Source: CALIZF01 sp046292445
Lineage (GTDB): Bacteria; Pseudomonadota; Alphaproteobacteria; Rhodobacterales; Rhodobacteraceae
Length of the DNA stretch: 64,000 nt
Assembly (NCBI GenBank): GCA_046292445.1
Contig: JBKBQT010000017.1
Coordinates: 1 to 64,000, forward strand
Reading direction: 5' to 3'
Part shown: piece after piece, positions 17,281 to 25,173 of the stretch
Position numbering within the stretch: the stretch's first letter is position 1
How the letters are laid out: each line of letters starts with the position of its first letter
Program-made: the position numbers and the translations under genes
The notes under the pieces: model-generated
Seen by the model: only the letters and a program-made list of their open reading frames with translations
Told to the model about the DNA's origin: nothing
The model's database searches: none

Positions 17281-17757
17281 CTAGCGCCGCGCCGAGATGA
17301 CGCCCGTTGCAAATCCGCCCATCCTGAGCTCGCCGTGCAGCCGCTGGTATTCGATCTTGGGGCAGCGGTTCTGCACCACCGCCAGCCCGCGCGCCCGCGC
17401 CGCCGCGGCGGCCTCGGGATGCGCGACGCCGATCTGCATCCAGATCGTGCGCAGATGCGGCAGATGCGCCAGCGCCTCGGCGACGATGGCCGGCACATGC
17501 TCGGAGCGGCGAAAGATATCGACCATGTCCACCGGCACATCGGGCGGAATGTCGGCGAGCGCCGCGCGCACCGGTTCGCCCAGCAGCATCTCGCCCGCAT
17601 GAACCGGATTGACCGGGATCACCCGGAAGCCGCGCAGGCCGAGATAGCGGGCGACGAAGTAGCTCGGCCGGACAGGATTGGCCGAAACGCCCACCACGGC
17701 CACAACGCGCGTCGTGGCAAGGATCTGGCGCAGGGCATCGTCGGCGGGCTCGTCCAT
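17281..17757 (-). CDS. CoA-binding domain protein
   Basis: The 158-residue protein is a stand-alone Rossmann-like CoA-binding domain of the YccU type. Motifs: VVAVVGVSANPVRPSYFVA (nucleotide loop), YLGLRGFRVIPVNPVHAGE, VDMVDIFRRSEHVP and WMQIGVAHPEAAAAARARGL, ending with the conserved NRCPKIEYQRL. It resembles the CoA-binding half of succinyl-CoA synthetase, but its role is unknown. ATG 17757 is the start. It lies on the same strand as rlmB upstream, separated by a terminator. Confidence 0.9.
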   Translation of the reverse strand: MDEPADDALRQILATTRVVAVVGVSANPVRPSYFVARYLGLRGFRVIPVNPVHAGEMLLGEPVRAALADIPPDVPVDMVDIFRRSEHVPAIVAEALAHLPHLRTIWMQIGVAHPEAAAAARARGLAVVQNRCPKIEYQRLHGELRMGGFATGVISARR

Positions 17758-17823
17758 GCGGCGGGATTAGCCCCACCCTGCAGACGCTGCAAGTCGCCCG
17801 CGGCCGCGGGCGTGAGAGCGCAC

Positions 17824-17854
17824 AAAAAAAGCGCCCGGAAAAGGCCCCGGGCGC
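17824..17854 (-). terminator. Rho-independent terminator after rlmB
   Basis: On the minus strand GCGCCCGG-GGCCTTTT-CCGGGCGC (17854-17831) forms an 8-bp GC stem followed at once by seven T residues (17830-17824). It lies 116 bp beyond the rlmB stop codon and upstream of the CoA-binding gene, so it separates the two transcripts. Confidence 0.85.
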
Positions 17855-17969
17855 AGTGCGGAACGAGGGACAGTGAAGAACTGCGCGGATGTTCCGAACC
17901 CGCGCTTCTCCACGATGTAGGCACGAGCGCCGCGCCCTGCAGCCTCTCTCGCGCAGCTGTGACCGGCCG

Positions 17970-18746
17970 TCACCCCGCCGTGGCCGCATAAAGTGCCACG
18001 GCCGCCGCGTTCGACACATTGAGCGAGCCGAATGCGCCCGCCGCCGGGATCCGCACGAGGCTGTCGCAGGTCTCGCGCGTGCGCTCGCGCAGCCCCGCCC
18101 CTTCCGCGCCGAGCACGAGGCCGACGGGGCGTCCGGCGGCCCGCGCCACACCCTCGGCCAGTGCGATCCCCGCCGTGCCGTCGAGGCCAAGCAGGACATA
18201 GCCCATGGCGCGCAGGCTGCCCATCGCTTCGGCAAGGTTCGTCACCCGCAGGTAGGGCTGCCGCTCCAGCGCCCCCGATGCGGCCTTGGCGAGCGCGCCG
18301 GTCTCGGGTGCGCCGTGGCGGGCCGTGGCGATGACGGCGCGCGCGCCGAACACCTCGGCCGACCGCAGGATGGCGCCGACATTATGCGGGTCCGTCACCC
18401 GGTCGAGCAGGACGACCAGCGGCCGCCCCGCCCCGCCGGCCGCGACATCCTCGAGCCGGCCCCAGTCGAGCGGCCGCGCCTCGAGCGCGGCGCCCTGATG
18501 CACGCTTTCGGGGGCCAGCGGCGCGTCGAAACGGCGGGGATCGACGATCTCGGGCGTCATGCCGGATGCGGCGATCGCCTCGGCCAGCCGGTCGGCGGCA
18601 TTGCGCGTCACCATCAGCCGAAGCCGCCCGCGCGCCGGGTTGACCAGCGCATCGCGCACCGCATGCAGGCCGAAGAGCCACACCGTCTCGGCCCCCGCGG
18701 CCCGGCGCGCGCGTTCCTTGTCGATCACCCAGTCCGGTTTCTTCAT
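17970..18746 (-). CDS. rlmB: SpoU/TrmH-family 23S rRNA 2'-O-methyltransferase
   Basis: The 258-residue protein has a substrate-binding N-terminal domain (VWLFGLHAVRDALVNPARG) and the SPOUT knot. SPOUT motif 1 is DRVTDPHNVGAILRSAEVFGA in two parts, motif 2 is LVLGAEGAGLRE and motif 3 is FGSLNVSNAAAVALY. RlmB methylates G2251 in the peptidyl transferase loop of 23S rRNA. ATG 18746 gives the normal family length; longer upstream frames run into the tRNA region. It is transcribed away from tRNA-Tyr. Confidence 0.9.
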   Translation of the reverse strand: MKKPDWVIDKERARRAAGAETVWLFGLHAVRDALVNPARGRLRLMVTRNAADRLAEAIAASGMTPEIVDPRRFDAPLAPESVHQGAALEARPLDWGRLEDVAAGGAGRPLVVLLDRVTDPHNVGAILRSAEVFGARAVIATARHGAPETGALAKAASGALERQPYLRVTNLAEAMGSLRAMGYVLLGLDGTAGIALAEGVARAAGRPVGLVLGAEGAGLRERTRETCDSLVRIPAAGAFGSLNVSNAAAVALYAATAG

Positions 18747-18828
18747 GCCGCCTCCGCCCCCGACTGTGGCGGCCCCGCACGGCGCCCGCAACCCCCCCCA
18801 AGACGGGCGTGCCGCGCCGAGAATGCGC

Positions 18829-18854
18829 TTGACCCCCCTGCCCTGCCATACTAT
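18829..18854 (+). promoter_or_regulatory. candidate tRNA-Tyr promoter
   Basis: TTGACC (18829-18834) and TACTAT (18849-18854) lie upstream of the tRNA, the latter 13 bp before its first base. The spacing is only 14 bp, shorter than usual, so the exact boxes are uncertain. Confidence 0.35.
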
Positions 18855-18867
18855 CCCGCCCGCCATT

Positions 18868-18951
18868 GGGCGACGTGCTGCAAGGTGCGGCAGCGGACTG
18901 TAACTCCGCCGGGGAGACCCACGCCTGGTTCGATTCCAGGGTCGCCCACCA
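18868..18951 (+). tRNA. tRNA-Tyr (anticodon GTA)
   Basis: The sequence folds as a class II tRNA. Acceptor stem GGGCGAC pairs with GTCGCCC; D stem GCTG pairs with CGGC; anticodon stem GCGGA pairs with TCCGC around the loop CTGTAAC (anticodon GTA at 18900-18902); a long variable arm holds GGG-GAGA-CCC; T arm is CCTGG-TTCGATT-CCAGG. Discriminator A48 and an encoded CCA complete it. The last 15 bases are repeated at 31139-31153, because the element next to it is integrated here and leaves the tRNA intact. Confidence 0.97.
18937..18951 (+). repeat. attachment site core at the tRNA end (attL)
   Basis: CAGGGTCGCCCACCA, the 3' end of tRNA-Tyr, is repeated exactly at 31139-31153. Integration into the 3' end of a tRNA with restoration of the tRNA is the standard result of tyrosine-recombinase islands, and the integrase gene starts its 3' end 73 bp away. 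Confidence 0.93.
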
Positions 18952-18990
18952 TCTTCCTTTTTCATCCAATCAGATCAATGGCCTACGGGG

Positions 18991-19023
18991 CAGTTTTGTA
19001 AAACTGTGAGGCGGGTTTTACAG
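18991..19023. promoter_or_regulatory. palindrome and candidate integrase arm site near attL
   Basis: CAGTTTT-GT-AAAACTG (18991-19006) is a perfect inverted repeat. It is followed by GCGGGTTTTACAG (19011-19023), which resembles GCAGGGTTTACAG at 31092-31104 near the other end. Similar short motifs near both ends fit arm-type integrase or excisionase sites. The palindrome could also act as a terminator for the integrase gene. Confidence 0.4.
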
Positions 19024-19024
19024 T

Positions 19025-20086
19025 CTATGTTCCCGCTTCTTTCCGTTCCAGCGCCGCGACGGCACGTTCCGCAAGGTGGATTCGGTTCGCCGCGACGGTG
19101 TAGCGGGTGACTTCGGCAAGCGTCTGGTGCCCGCTGATCGCCATGATTTCATGCGCGCTGCATCCGGCTTCTGCGAGTTTGCGGCACGTCGCCTTGCGCA
19201 ACCCGTGCGGGGAAAGACCATCTGGCAACAGCCGCTTGCCATCAGCGTCGACGACAGCTTCCACCAGCTTGCGAAACCAGTTGGTGAAACCCTCTGGTGT
19301 CATCGGCTTGCCGCGTTCCGACATGATGAAAGTCAGATTGTCCTTCGGCAGAGCGTCCAGAACCGCGCGCAAGTTCGGGTGCAGGGGTATACTGACTTCC
19401 TGTCCGGTTTTCTGTTGAACGATGGACAGGACGCCCGCCCGCACATGCTGACGGCCCATGCGCACCACGTCGCCCCGCCGCTGCCCCGTGTAGAGCAACA
19501 GACAGAACGCCAGATGCGCCCGGCTGCCCGGCCCGTGATGCGCAAGAAACGCTTCAATGTGTTCCTCTTCCCATGTGGTAAAGCTTTCGGTGCGGTGCCG
19601 CAGTTTCTTGACACCCGCAGTCGGATCGTCGCGCCGCCAGCCCAGATCAATCGCATGGGCAATCAGCGTTCGCAGCAGGCGCAGAAGGCGGTTCGCCGCG
19701 TCTGGTGTTGCCGCCTTCTCGGCCATGATCTTCTGAATGTGGCGCTTTTCCAGATGCGCAACGCGCTTGTCCCCATGTTCGGCGCGAAAGCGTTCGAGGA
19801 TGTTGCGAACCGCGCGCTTGGTGGCGTCGGCCATGCCGCTGTAATCCGCGCTACGGTAATAGCTGGCGATCAAGGCTGCGATGCTGCCCGGCAGGGTCTG
19901 TTTCTTGCCGATCTCTGCCTTGTCGCCTTCCATGGCGGCGGCATATTCGGCCATGAATTGCGGGGACCAGGGCAGGCCCGGAAGGGCGCGGCGCGGATAG
20001 CCGGGGCGGCGGAAATACCATCGCGGCTTGCCGTGGCGGTCTATCATCCCCTGGCAGTATTTCGGCGGTCGTCTGAGTTGTTTCAT
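19025..20086 (-). CDS. int: tyrosine-type site-specific integrase of the satellite
   Basis: The 353-residue recombinase inserts and excises the element at tRNA-Tyr. It has a SAM-like core-binding domain (about residues 60-165) and a catalytic domain with all expected residues: Arg203 in TGQRRGD, Lys226 in QQKTG, His294 and Arg297 in SPHGLRKAT, His320 in SGHQTL and the nucleophile Tyr329 in VTRYTVAAN. ATG 20086 is chosen; it lies four bases after the AlpA-like gene stop. The gene ends next to attL, the normal place for an island integrase. Confidence 0.95.
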   Translation of the reverse strand: MKQLRRPPKYCQGMIDRHGKPRWYFRRPGYPRRALPGLPWSPQFMAEYAAAMEGDKAEIGKKQTLPGSIAALIASYYRSADYSGMADATKRAVRNILERFRAEHGDKRVAHLEKRHIQKIMAEKAATPDAANRLLRLLRTLIAHAIDLGWRRDDPTAGVKKLRHRTESFTTWEEEHIEAFLAHHGPGSRAHLAFCLLLYTGQRRGDVVRMGRQHVRAGVLSIVQQKTGQEVSIPLHPNLRAVLDALPKDNLTFIMSERGKPMTPEGFTNWFRKLVEAVVDADGKRLLPDGLSPHGLRKATCRKLAEAGCSAHEIMAISGHQTLAEVTRYTVAANRIHLAERAVAALERKEAGT

Positions 20087-20090
20087 GCGG

Positions 20091-20342
20091 TCAATCCCAA
20101 TCGTTCGCGTCTGCGTCGACGCAGTCGGGATTGTCGGTCGACAAGCGGTCGAATGCCAAGTCGACTTCGAACCTGTCCCAGACATTGCGAACGCCGATCC
20201 GCTTGGGGCGGGGCATCTGTCCCGCTTCAACCAGCTTGTCGAACAGGGTTGTGCCGATGCCGATGTAGCCCGCTGCCTCTGTGCGAGAGAGGCCGCGCTT
20301 GGCTGGCATCTGCATCATGGGGGAACGGGCTGCATCGGTCAT
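20091..20342 (-). CDS. AlpA-like HTH regulator/excisionase
   Basis: The 83-residue protein has an AlpA/MerR-like winged helix at about residues 18-62: LSRTEAAGYIGIGTTLFDKL followed by MPRPKRIGVRNVWDRFEVD. AlpA proteins switch on integrase or satellite genes, and in known PICI families they act as the key regulator; the same fold also serves as excisionase. ATG 20342 lies 11 bp after the DUF2190 gene; internal ATGs at MMQMP are possible starts. It sits directly before int, so it is likely co-transcribed with it and with the capsid operon. Confidence 0.85.
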   Translation of the reverse strand: MTDAARSPMMQMPAKRGLSRTEAAGYIGIGTTLFDKLVEAGQMPRPKRIGVRNVWDRFEVDLAFDRLSTDNPDCVDADANDWD

Positions 20343-20352
20343 CGGTTGCGCC

Positions 20353-20682
20353 TCAGAAGCCCGAGAGGCGAACCTTGATCGAGGCAACACCGGCCCCGGC
20401 CGCTTCCACGGCAACGCCGATCTTGGTATTCCCGGACGCCGTGACGGTTGCCAGCTTGGAAGTGCTGTTCCAGTAGATCGCCACGCCCAGGGTGGCAACA
20501 TCCGCGCCAACCTTGGGCAGTTCCCAAACGCCAGAGGTTTTCACGTCGACCGATGCGCCGGAAGCCGCGTCACCTTGGGCAACGCCGATGATCGCGCCCG
20601 CGATGACCACACCGCCAGAGGTGACCGCAGCCGGGGCGGGGATGGTCAGGGTATCGCCCGCCTGAATGAAGTTTTTTGCCAT
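20353..20682 (-). CDS. DUF2190 family capsid-associated protein
   Basis: The 109-residue protein matches the DUF2190 family: MAKNFIQAGDTLTI, the Gly/Ala-rich VTSGGVVIAGAIIGVAQGDA and the end IKVRLSGF. These small beta-rich proteins lie next to capsid genes in many phages and are thought to decorate or stabilise the head. It follows the gpW-like gene by three bases. Its presence fits an element that builds its own head. Confidence 0.85.
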   Translation of the reverse strand: MAKNFIQAGDTLTIPAPAAVTSGGVVIAGAIIGVAQGDAASGASVDVKTSGVWELPKVGADVATLGVAIYWNSTSKLATVTASGNTKIGVAVEAAGAGVASIKVRLSGF

Positions 20683-20685
20683 TGG

Positions 20686-20907
20686 TCAGAGTCCTTTGCT
20701 GGAATTGAAGATGATCGAGGTGGACGGGCGATTGCCGCCCATCCGCCGAATTTCGGTGTCGAGAGAGGCAAGCGCGGCTGCCAGTTCGGAATGACTGCGG
20801 TAGCGGATCGACTCGCCGCTGGAATCCGTCACCATCAGGACGCCGGAAAACTTGGCGTCCATCAGGCGTTCGCGCCATTCTTCAAGTTGCGCGAGGGTAA
20901 CAGCCAT
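20686..20907 (-). CDS. gpW-like head-tail joining protein
   Basis: The 73-residue protein resembles lambda gpW in size and pattern: a first helix (LAQLEEWRERLMDAKFSG), a beta hairpin (VLMVTDSSGESIRYRSHSE) and a second helix (LAAALASLDTEIRRMGG). gpW fills the portal end of the head and provides the site to which the tail completion protein binds. Here it would be the interface to a helper-phage tail. Its ATG overlaps the capsid gene stop codon. Confidence 0.8.
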   Translation of the reverse strand: MAVTLAQLEEWRERLMDAKFSGVLMVTDSSGESIRYRSHSELAAALASLDTEIRRMGGNRPSTSIIFNSSKGL

Positions 20908-22649
20908 TACGCCCCCGCATTCCGGTAAGCGCCCCGGTGATCCGTCGCGCCCGCGCCGAAGTCGAGGGTGACGCGGAATTCCCGGCCCAGCACTTCCCAG
21001 CCGTCGCGGCTGGACAGTTGCGGCCCTTGCGCGCTGGACAGATAGGCATATTCCAGCACGGGCGCGGTGGACGGGTCACCGAACAGATACCAGCCGTTGC
21101 CGGTCAGGCGCGGTTCCACGATCAGCGACAGCTTGCCGCCGAAGGGGTTCACGTCTGCCGTGGTGTTCGGCTGGATCGAGGTCAGCAGCTTTTCGGCTGC
21201 GGTTTCCAGCGCCGGACTGACCACAAGGAAGCGCGGGACCACGTTAACCGGGGTCTTGCCATCCATCATCTTCTGGGTGCGCATGGCCTGCCGCGCCGTG
21301 TCCAGCGAAAGCACGTCCAGAAGCGAACCGGCTGCGGCAAGGTTGCCGTGATCGGCATGGAACAGCGCCTTGCCGTCGCCCATCGTGACGCCCGCGCCCG
21401 CGTTCGCGGTCAACAGCGCCAGAAGCTGCCCGGCTTCGGTTTCCGCCGCTGCCTTGCCCATCATTTCGCCCCAGCGCGCGAAAGCGCCCAGATCGTCATT
21501 GATGATCGCTTTCCGGGACAGGCTGAAAATGCCGCCGAAGGTTTCAAGGCTGTAGCCTTCCTTGGCTTCGGCCGTCGACAGGGCTTTGATTTCCCCGGCT
21601 TCGGTCACCTTTTCCAGCTTGGTGAAGTTGCCCACCTTGAGGGTCGACAGCGGCCGGAAGTCCGCAGCCGTGCGCTGCCGGGCAAGCTGTTTCAGGGGGC
21701 TTTCGGCGCGCCGGTAGGCATCGGCCAGAACACGGTTGCCCGCGCCGGTCAGCAGGTCCGGGAAGTCCGAAACCGTGTGCATGGCACGTTGCAGCAGTTC
21801 TTCCCGGCCCATCATCGCCACGCCCACGGTGCCGCTGCGGGACAGGGCATCGCGGGCATATTCGGCAAGGCCCATCTGCATGAAGGGGCGCGCCGCGTCG
21901 GTCGGGGCGGTGCCCATCATCCGGGCGGAAAGAGCTTCCACCTGCCGGGTGCGAATTGCGGCCGGGTCATCACTGGCCGCGCCCACGGTGGCGGTGCGGA
22001 TCGGCGCAGCCGAACGCTGCGTCATCGCTTCAAAGGCCGCGCTGCGGGCTGCGGTCACATCCGCGCCGGAGTCGATCTGCGAGTCGGCCCATGCCGAGTC
22101 CAGGCCCGCCGTGGTGGCAATGGCGCGGATCGCGGCGCGGGTTTCAAGGGTTGCCGCGTCGGGCGCGGTGGTCACGTCTTGGGGCAAGGGTGCACTCCTG
22201 ATAAGGGCTTGGGGGTCTGCGGGAATGGCGACAAGCGAGGCTTCCACCAGTTCCCAGGCGGTGGCGGTTCGGACGCGCTGCCCGGTGGCATCGGACGAGT
22301 CCTGCCACTTGGTCACGCGATAGCCGATGCTGACTCCGGTCACGTCGCCGCGTTCGATTGCGGCAAGGGCTGCGGGGTCGCTGATGCGAAGCGTCGCCAC
22401 GATCTGCCCGGCTTCAAACCGGACATTTTCCACGCGGCCCTTCACGTCTTGGATCGAGGCTTGCCGATGCGAGTCGAGAACCGGCAGGCGCGGCGCGATG
22501 GTCACGGCTGCGGGGTCGATTGCGAGGCGTTCGACATAGCCCGCGCGCTTGACCGGCGCGCCAGTGGACAGAACCACGTCGACGGTGCCGTCATCGCGGT
22601 TCAGCGTGGCGGGTGCGAGGATCGCAGCCCGCGTTTCAAGGGTGGTCAT
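20907..22649 (-). CDS. prohead protease-major capsid protein fusion
   Basis: One 580-residue polypeptide holds two head functions. Residues 1 to about 150 form an HK97/U35-type prohead protease with His61 (LDSHRQA) and Ser107 (GVSIGYRV), plus ELVEASLVAIPADP. Residues from about 260 to 580 resemble the Mu gpT-like major capsid protein: FTKLEKVTEAGEIKALSTAE, GGIFSLSRKAIINDDLGAF, LTANAGAGVTMGDGKALFH and the C-terminal YLSSAQGPQLSSRDGWEV. A linker between them is Ala-rich and would be the cleavage zone. The ATG overlaps the portal stop as ATGA. Such fusions are known in phages. It forms the icosahedral shell. Confidence 0.9.
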   Translation of the reverse strand: MTTLETRAAILAPATLNRDDGTVDVVLSTGAPVKRAGYVERLAIDPAAVTIAPRLPVLDSHRQASIQDVKGRVENVRFEAGQIVATLRISDPAALAAIERGDVTGVSIGYRVTKWQDSSDATGQRVRTATAWELVEASLVAIPADPQALIRSAPLPQDVTTAPDAATLETRAAIRAIATTAGLDSAWADSQIDSGADVTAARSAAFEAMTQRSAAPIRTATVGAASDDPAAIRTRQVEALSARMMGTAPTDAARPFMQMGLAEYARDALSRSGTVGVAMMGREELLQRAMHTVSDFPDLLTGAGNRVLADAYRRAESPLKQLARQRTAADFRPLSTLKVGNFTKLEKVTEAGEIKALSTAEAKEGYSLETFGGIFSLSRKAIINDDLGAFARWGEMMGKAAAETEAGQLLALLTANAGAGVTMGDGKALFHADHGNLAAAGSLLDVLSLDTARQAMRTQKMMDGKTPVNVVPRFLVVSPALETAAEKLLTSIQPNTTADVNPFGGKLSLIVEPRLTGNGWYLFGDPSTAPVLEYAYLSSAQGPQLSSRDGWEVLGREFRVTLDFGAGATDHRGAYRNAGA

Positions 22650-24055
22650 TCGTCGCCAGCTTCCTTCTGCGGTTCGGGCGTGGCGGCGCGAGGGGTGAAG
22701 TTCAGTTGCAGCCGGGTTTCGCGGTCCCGGTCTGCGGCAATTTCGGAGTCGAGGGTTTCAATGTCGAAACCGCGTTCGGCAACCGCCTGGCGGCGCGACA
22801 TAAGCCCGGCTTCCAGGGCATCGCGGATCGCTGCAACATCCTTGGCCGGATCAATCCACGGCATCGGCGGGGGATAGTGTTCAGCGCCAAGCCAAAGGGC
22901 TGCGGCTGCCTCAAAATCGGCTGCGGGCAGATCGCCGCGCAAGATCAGGGCGGAAACCGCGCGTTCCCAGATCGGCCCGCAAAGCTGCGGAATGATCGTG
23001 CCGAATTGAATCTGTTCCAGCTTCTGCCGGAATGCCACCATGCCAGCGCGCAAGCTGCCATAGTTCGCTTCCCGCAGATCGCCGCTGACCAGATGCGCCG
23101 GAACGCCCAAGCCTGCCGCAATGGCGCGGATTTGGTGCGAGACGAATTCGGCGGTTTGCTGCGCTTGCTGCGGGGTGCTGAACCGAATGTCGAAACCGGA
23201 CGGCAGGCGCTGCAAGACGCCCGGTTCAAGGCCACGGGTCAATAGCCCTGACTCGTCGCTGGCATCGAACGGTTCGCCCGTGCCGTTCTGGTCGACAAGG
23301 AAGCCCGCGAACATCGCGGCAGTCTTGACGCCAACCGCAAGGGCATCTTCCAGTTGATCGAGTTCCGAAAGGCGCAGAAGAACCGGCGCAAGCCAAGAGA
23401 CGCCGCGAACCTGCCCGGCCCCAAGCGGGTGCATGAGGTGCAGCATATCTTCGGCGGGAATGCGGATCGTGCCATAGGTCGAGGCGAAAACCTCAGTCGG
23501 GCGCGCTTTCAGAACGTGATAGGCCACGCGCTGCCCGGCCGCGTTGAATTCGATCCCTGCCACGACATAGCCGCCGTTCGGCACGTCGCGGGTGTCGGAC
23601 TCGTCCACCATTTCAGCGGGCAGAAGCCGCAGCCGCAGCCCATTGGCGCGGGTTTCCATGTGCAGGAAGGCTTCGCCGTCGACGATCATAGCCCGAACAG
23701 CCGCAGCCTGAATTCCGAAAAGATCGGTCCTGCCTTCCGAGTCGGCCCGCTTGGCCCATGCGCTGAACGCCGCGCCGATGCTGGCACGGCTGCCCGCGTC
23801 GGGATGCTGGGAAGCCGGTTTGATGCCAAAGCCAACCAGCCCCGAAACCAGCGCCGAAACGCCATTCGAGGCCCACGGGTTGTTCGCCACAAAGTAGCGC
23901 GCCCGGCTGCGGATCGGGGCAGACGCTGCCAGCGTTTCCGGCCCGGTGCGCCCGAAGGAAGGCGCAGATGACCAGCGCCGCCCGCCTGCCGCGCCGTCAA
24001 AGCGCCGGGTTTGCAGCGGTTCGGCCTTGCGCTTGAAAAGATCAAGAATGCCCAA
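22646..24055 (-). CDS. phage portal protein, lambda gpB family (TTG start)
   Basis: The 469-residue protein is a lambda-family portal, the 12-mer ring at one head vertex through which DNA enters. Pieces seen: RARYFVANNPWASNGVSALVSG, GLRLRLLPAEMVDES, RGVSWLAPVLLRLSELDQLED and HLVSGDLREANYGSLRAGMV in parts. The frame starts with TTG at 24055, with GGAG nine bases upstream; no ATG fits. It ends overlapping the protease-capsid start. Order portal, protease-capsid, connector is normal for this head module. Confidence 0.9.
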   Translation of the reverse strand: MGILDLFKRKAEPLQTRRFDGAAGGRRWSSAPSFGRTGPETLAASAPIRSRARYFVANNPWASNGVSALVSGLVGFGIKPASQHPDAGSRASIGAAFSAWAKRADSEGRTDLFGIQAAAVRAMIVDGEAFLHMETRANGLRLRLLPAEMVDESDTRDVPNGGYVVAGIEFNAAGQRVAYHVLKARPTEVFASTYGTIRIPAEDMLHLMHPLGAGQVRGVSWLAPVLLRLSELDQLEDALAVGVKTAAMFAGFLVDQNGTGEPFDASDESGLLTRGLEPGVLQRLPSGFDIRFSTPQQAQQTAEFVSHQIRAIAAGLGVPAHLVSGDLREANYGSLRAGMVAFRQKLEQIQFGTIIPQLCGPIWERAVSALILRGDLPAADFEAAAALWLGAEHYPPPMPWIDPAKDVAAIRDALEAGLMSRRQAVAERGFDIETLDSEIAADRDRETRLQLNFTPRAATPEPQKEAGDE

Positions 24056-24058
24056 GGG

Positions 24059-24574
24059 TCAGGACTCCATTAGTGCCAGAAGGGCGGCAATCTGGGTCGA
24101 CGCGGGCGCGGTGTAGCGCCCCACTTCGGGCTTGTCGGAAAGCAGCCCGTCAAACTTCGGGTTGCGCTGCCAATCGGCATAGAGGTGCGGTTGACCATCC
24201 GTCAGAAGCGCCACGTGGAAGGCAAAGGTTTCGCCCGCGCGAACGCGGCGAATGGCTTCATCCACCAGCGGCAGGCCAGTTTCGCCGCCTGCAACCTTTA
24301 CGCGCGGCCCCCCGACCGGGTGACGCTGCAACCAGCGCGCATATTCTTCCGTCAGGATGCGGTCCAAGCCGAACAGAGTGGCCTGATAGATCAGGCGCAG
24401 CGCGACGATGGAACCAAGCGAATACGTGTTCGTGCGGCCTTCAAGGGCAACGGGCGGCAGGTAGAAGCGTTGCGAGATATTGCGCAGCGCCTTGTCGACG
24501 CTGACAACCTTTTCGAGGGGCAACTTGTCCAGGCCCACAAAGTAGGGAACGGCTTGTGCGATGCTATAAGTCAT
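24059..24574 (-). CDS. unknown satellite protein with possible MerR-like HTH
   Basis: A 171-residue protein of no clear family. ATG 24574 has AAAGAGG eight bases upstream. The segment TNTYSLGSIVALRLIYQATLF near residues 50-70 recalls the first helices of a MerR-type winged helix, so DNA binding is possible but not shown. It starts the capsid operon (the portal follows after three bases) and has its own promoter with an inverted repeat between the boxes. A regulator of the head operon is a reasonable inference; a structural role is the alternative. Confidence 0.6.
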   Translation of the reverse strand: MTYSIAQAVPYFVGLDKLPLEKVVSVDKALRNISQRFYLPPVALEGRTNTYSLGSIVALRLIYQATLFGLDRILTEEYARWLQRHPVGGPRVKVAGGETGLPLVDEAIRRVRAGETFAFHVALLTDGQPHLYADWQRNPKFDGLLSDKPEVGRYTAPASTQIAALLALMES

Positions 24575-24597
24575 GTGTGTGCCTCTTTCTTTCGCTC

Positions 24598-24626
24598 TAT
24601 ATCTCACTTTTGAGTTGTAGAGTCAA
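24598..24626 (-). promoter_or_regulatory. promoter with operator for the satellite capsid operon
   Basis: On the minus strand TTGACT (24626-24621) and GATATA (24603-24598) are exactly 17 bp apart, 23 bp upstream of the start ATG 24574. An inverted repeat CTCA-CTTT-TGAG (24603-24614) lies between the boxes, the usual place for a repressor site. This is the clearest promoter in the element and would drive the head genes. Confidence 0.6.
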
Positions 24627-24836
24627 GAAGAGAGTGCTACCAAGGTTCCACGTTCGAGTGACATAGACGAATCGGGGCGGGAAACCGGCCCGACAGACTG
24701 CAAGAGTTTTCGCGCTGCGGTGTTTCCAGCATCGTTTCTTCGCAACGCGAAAGAGGGTCCGGGTTGACTCCTTCCCCCGGTTCAAGGGCGGCGCTGGCGG
24801 GTGCCGCCCTTCCCTTATTTCAGAAGGAGTCACGCC

Positions 24837-25079
24837 ATGAAGAAACAGACCAAAGCCGATTTGCAGAATGAAGCCCGGTCCCTGCGCCGCTTTGTCACTG
24901 ATCCTTATCTGATCGGTTGGCTTTGGCCCTGGGACCATGCGCGGATCGTAAAGCTATTGCAGGAAGTCGACAAACGGTGGTTTGAAAAGAACCACAATCG
25001 AATTCTGCCGCCTGTTCCAATTCAGAAGGTCGAGATTGTCCGCGCTGCGCTTGAAGATGAATACAAGCTGTTGGTCTAA
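24837..25079 (+). CDS. small unknown satellite protein A (80 aa)
   Basis: The protein starts MKKQTKADLQNEARSLRRFV with a perfect AGAAGGAG site seven bases upstream, so translation is well supported. It is basic, mostly helical, and contains the aromatic stretch YLIGWLWPWDH. No family is recognised and there is no signal peptide. It is read opposite to the capsid operon, in the AT-rich pocket between portal and terminase genes. Accessory genes in this position in other satellites often affect helper phage or host defence; here that is inference only. A GC hairpin (GGGCGGC with GCCGCCC, 24785-24809) lies just upstream and may attenuate transcription. Confidence 0.6.
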   Translation: MKKQTKADLQNEARSLRRFVTDPYLIGWLWPWDHARIVKLLQEVDKRWFEKNHNRILPPVPIQKVEIVRAALEDEYKLLV

Positions 25080-25104
25080 AAGCACTTCTGCCGTGAAATG
25101 CACA

Positions 25105-25142
25105 ATGAATGAGCCGTAGACATAAAATCCCCGCTCATTCAT
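25105..25142. repeat. 10-bp inverted repeat between two small genes
   Basis: ATGAATGAGC (25105-25114) and GCTCATTCAT (25133-25142) are exact inverted copies 18 bp apart. They lie between the two plus-strand small genes. The repeat could be an operator for the second gene or a weak terminator of the first; there is no T-tract. Confidence 0.5.
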
Positions 25143-25173
25143 AACTCGATTCGTTCAAACCGAAAGGAGTCGC

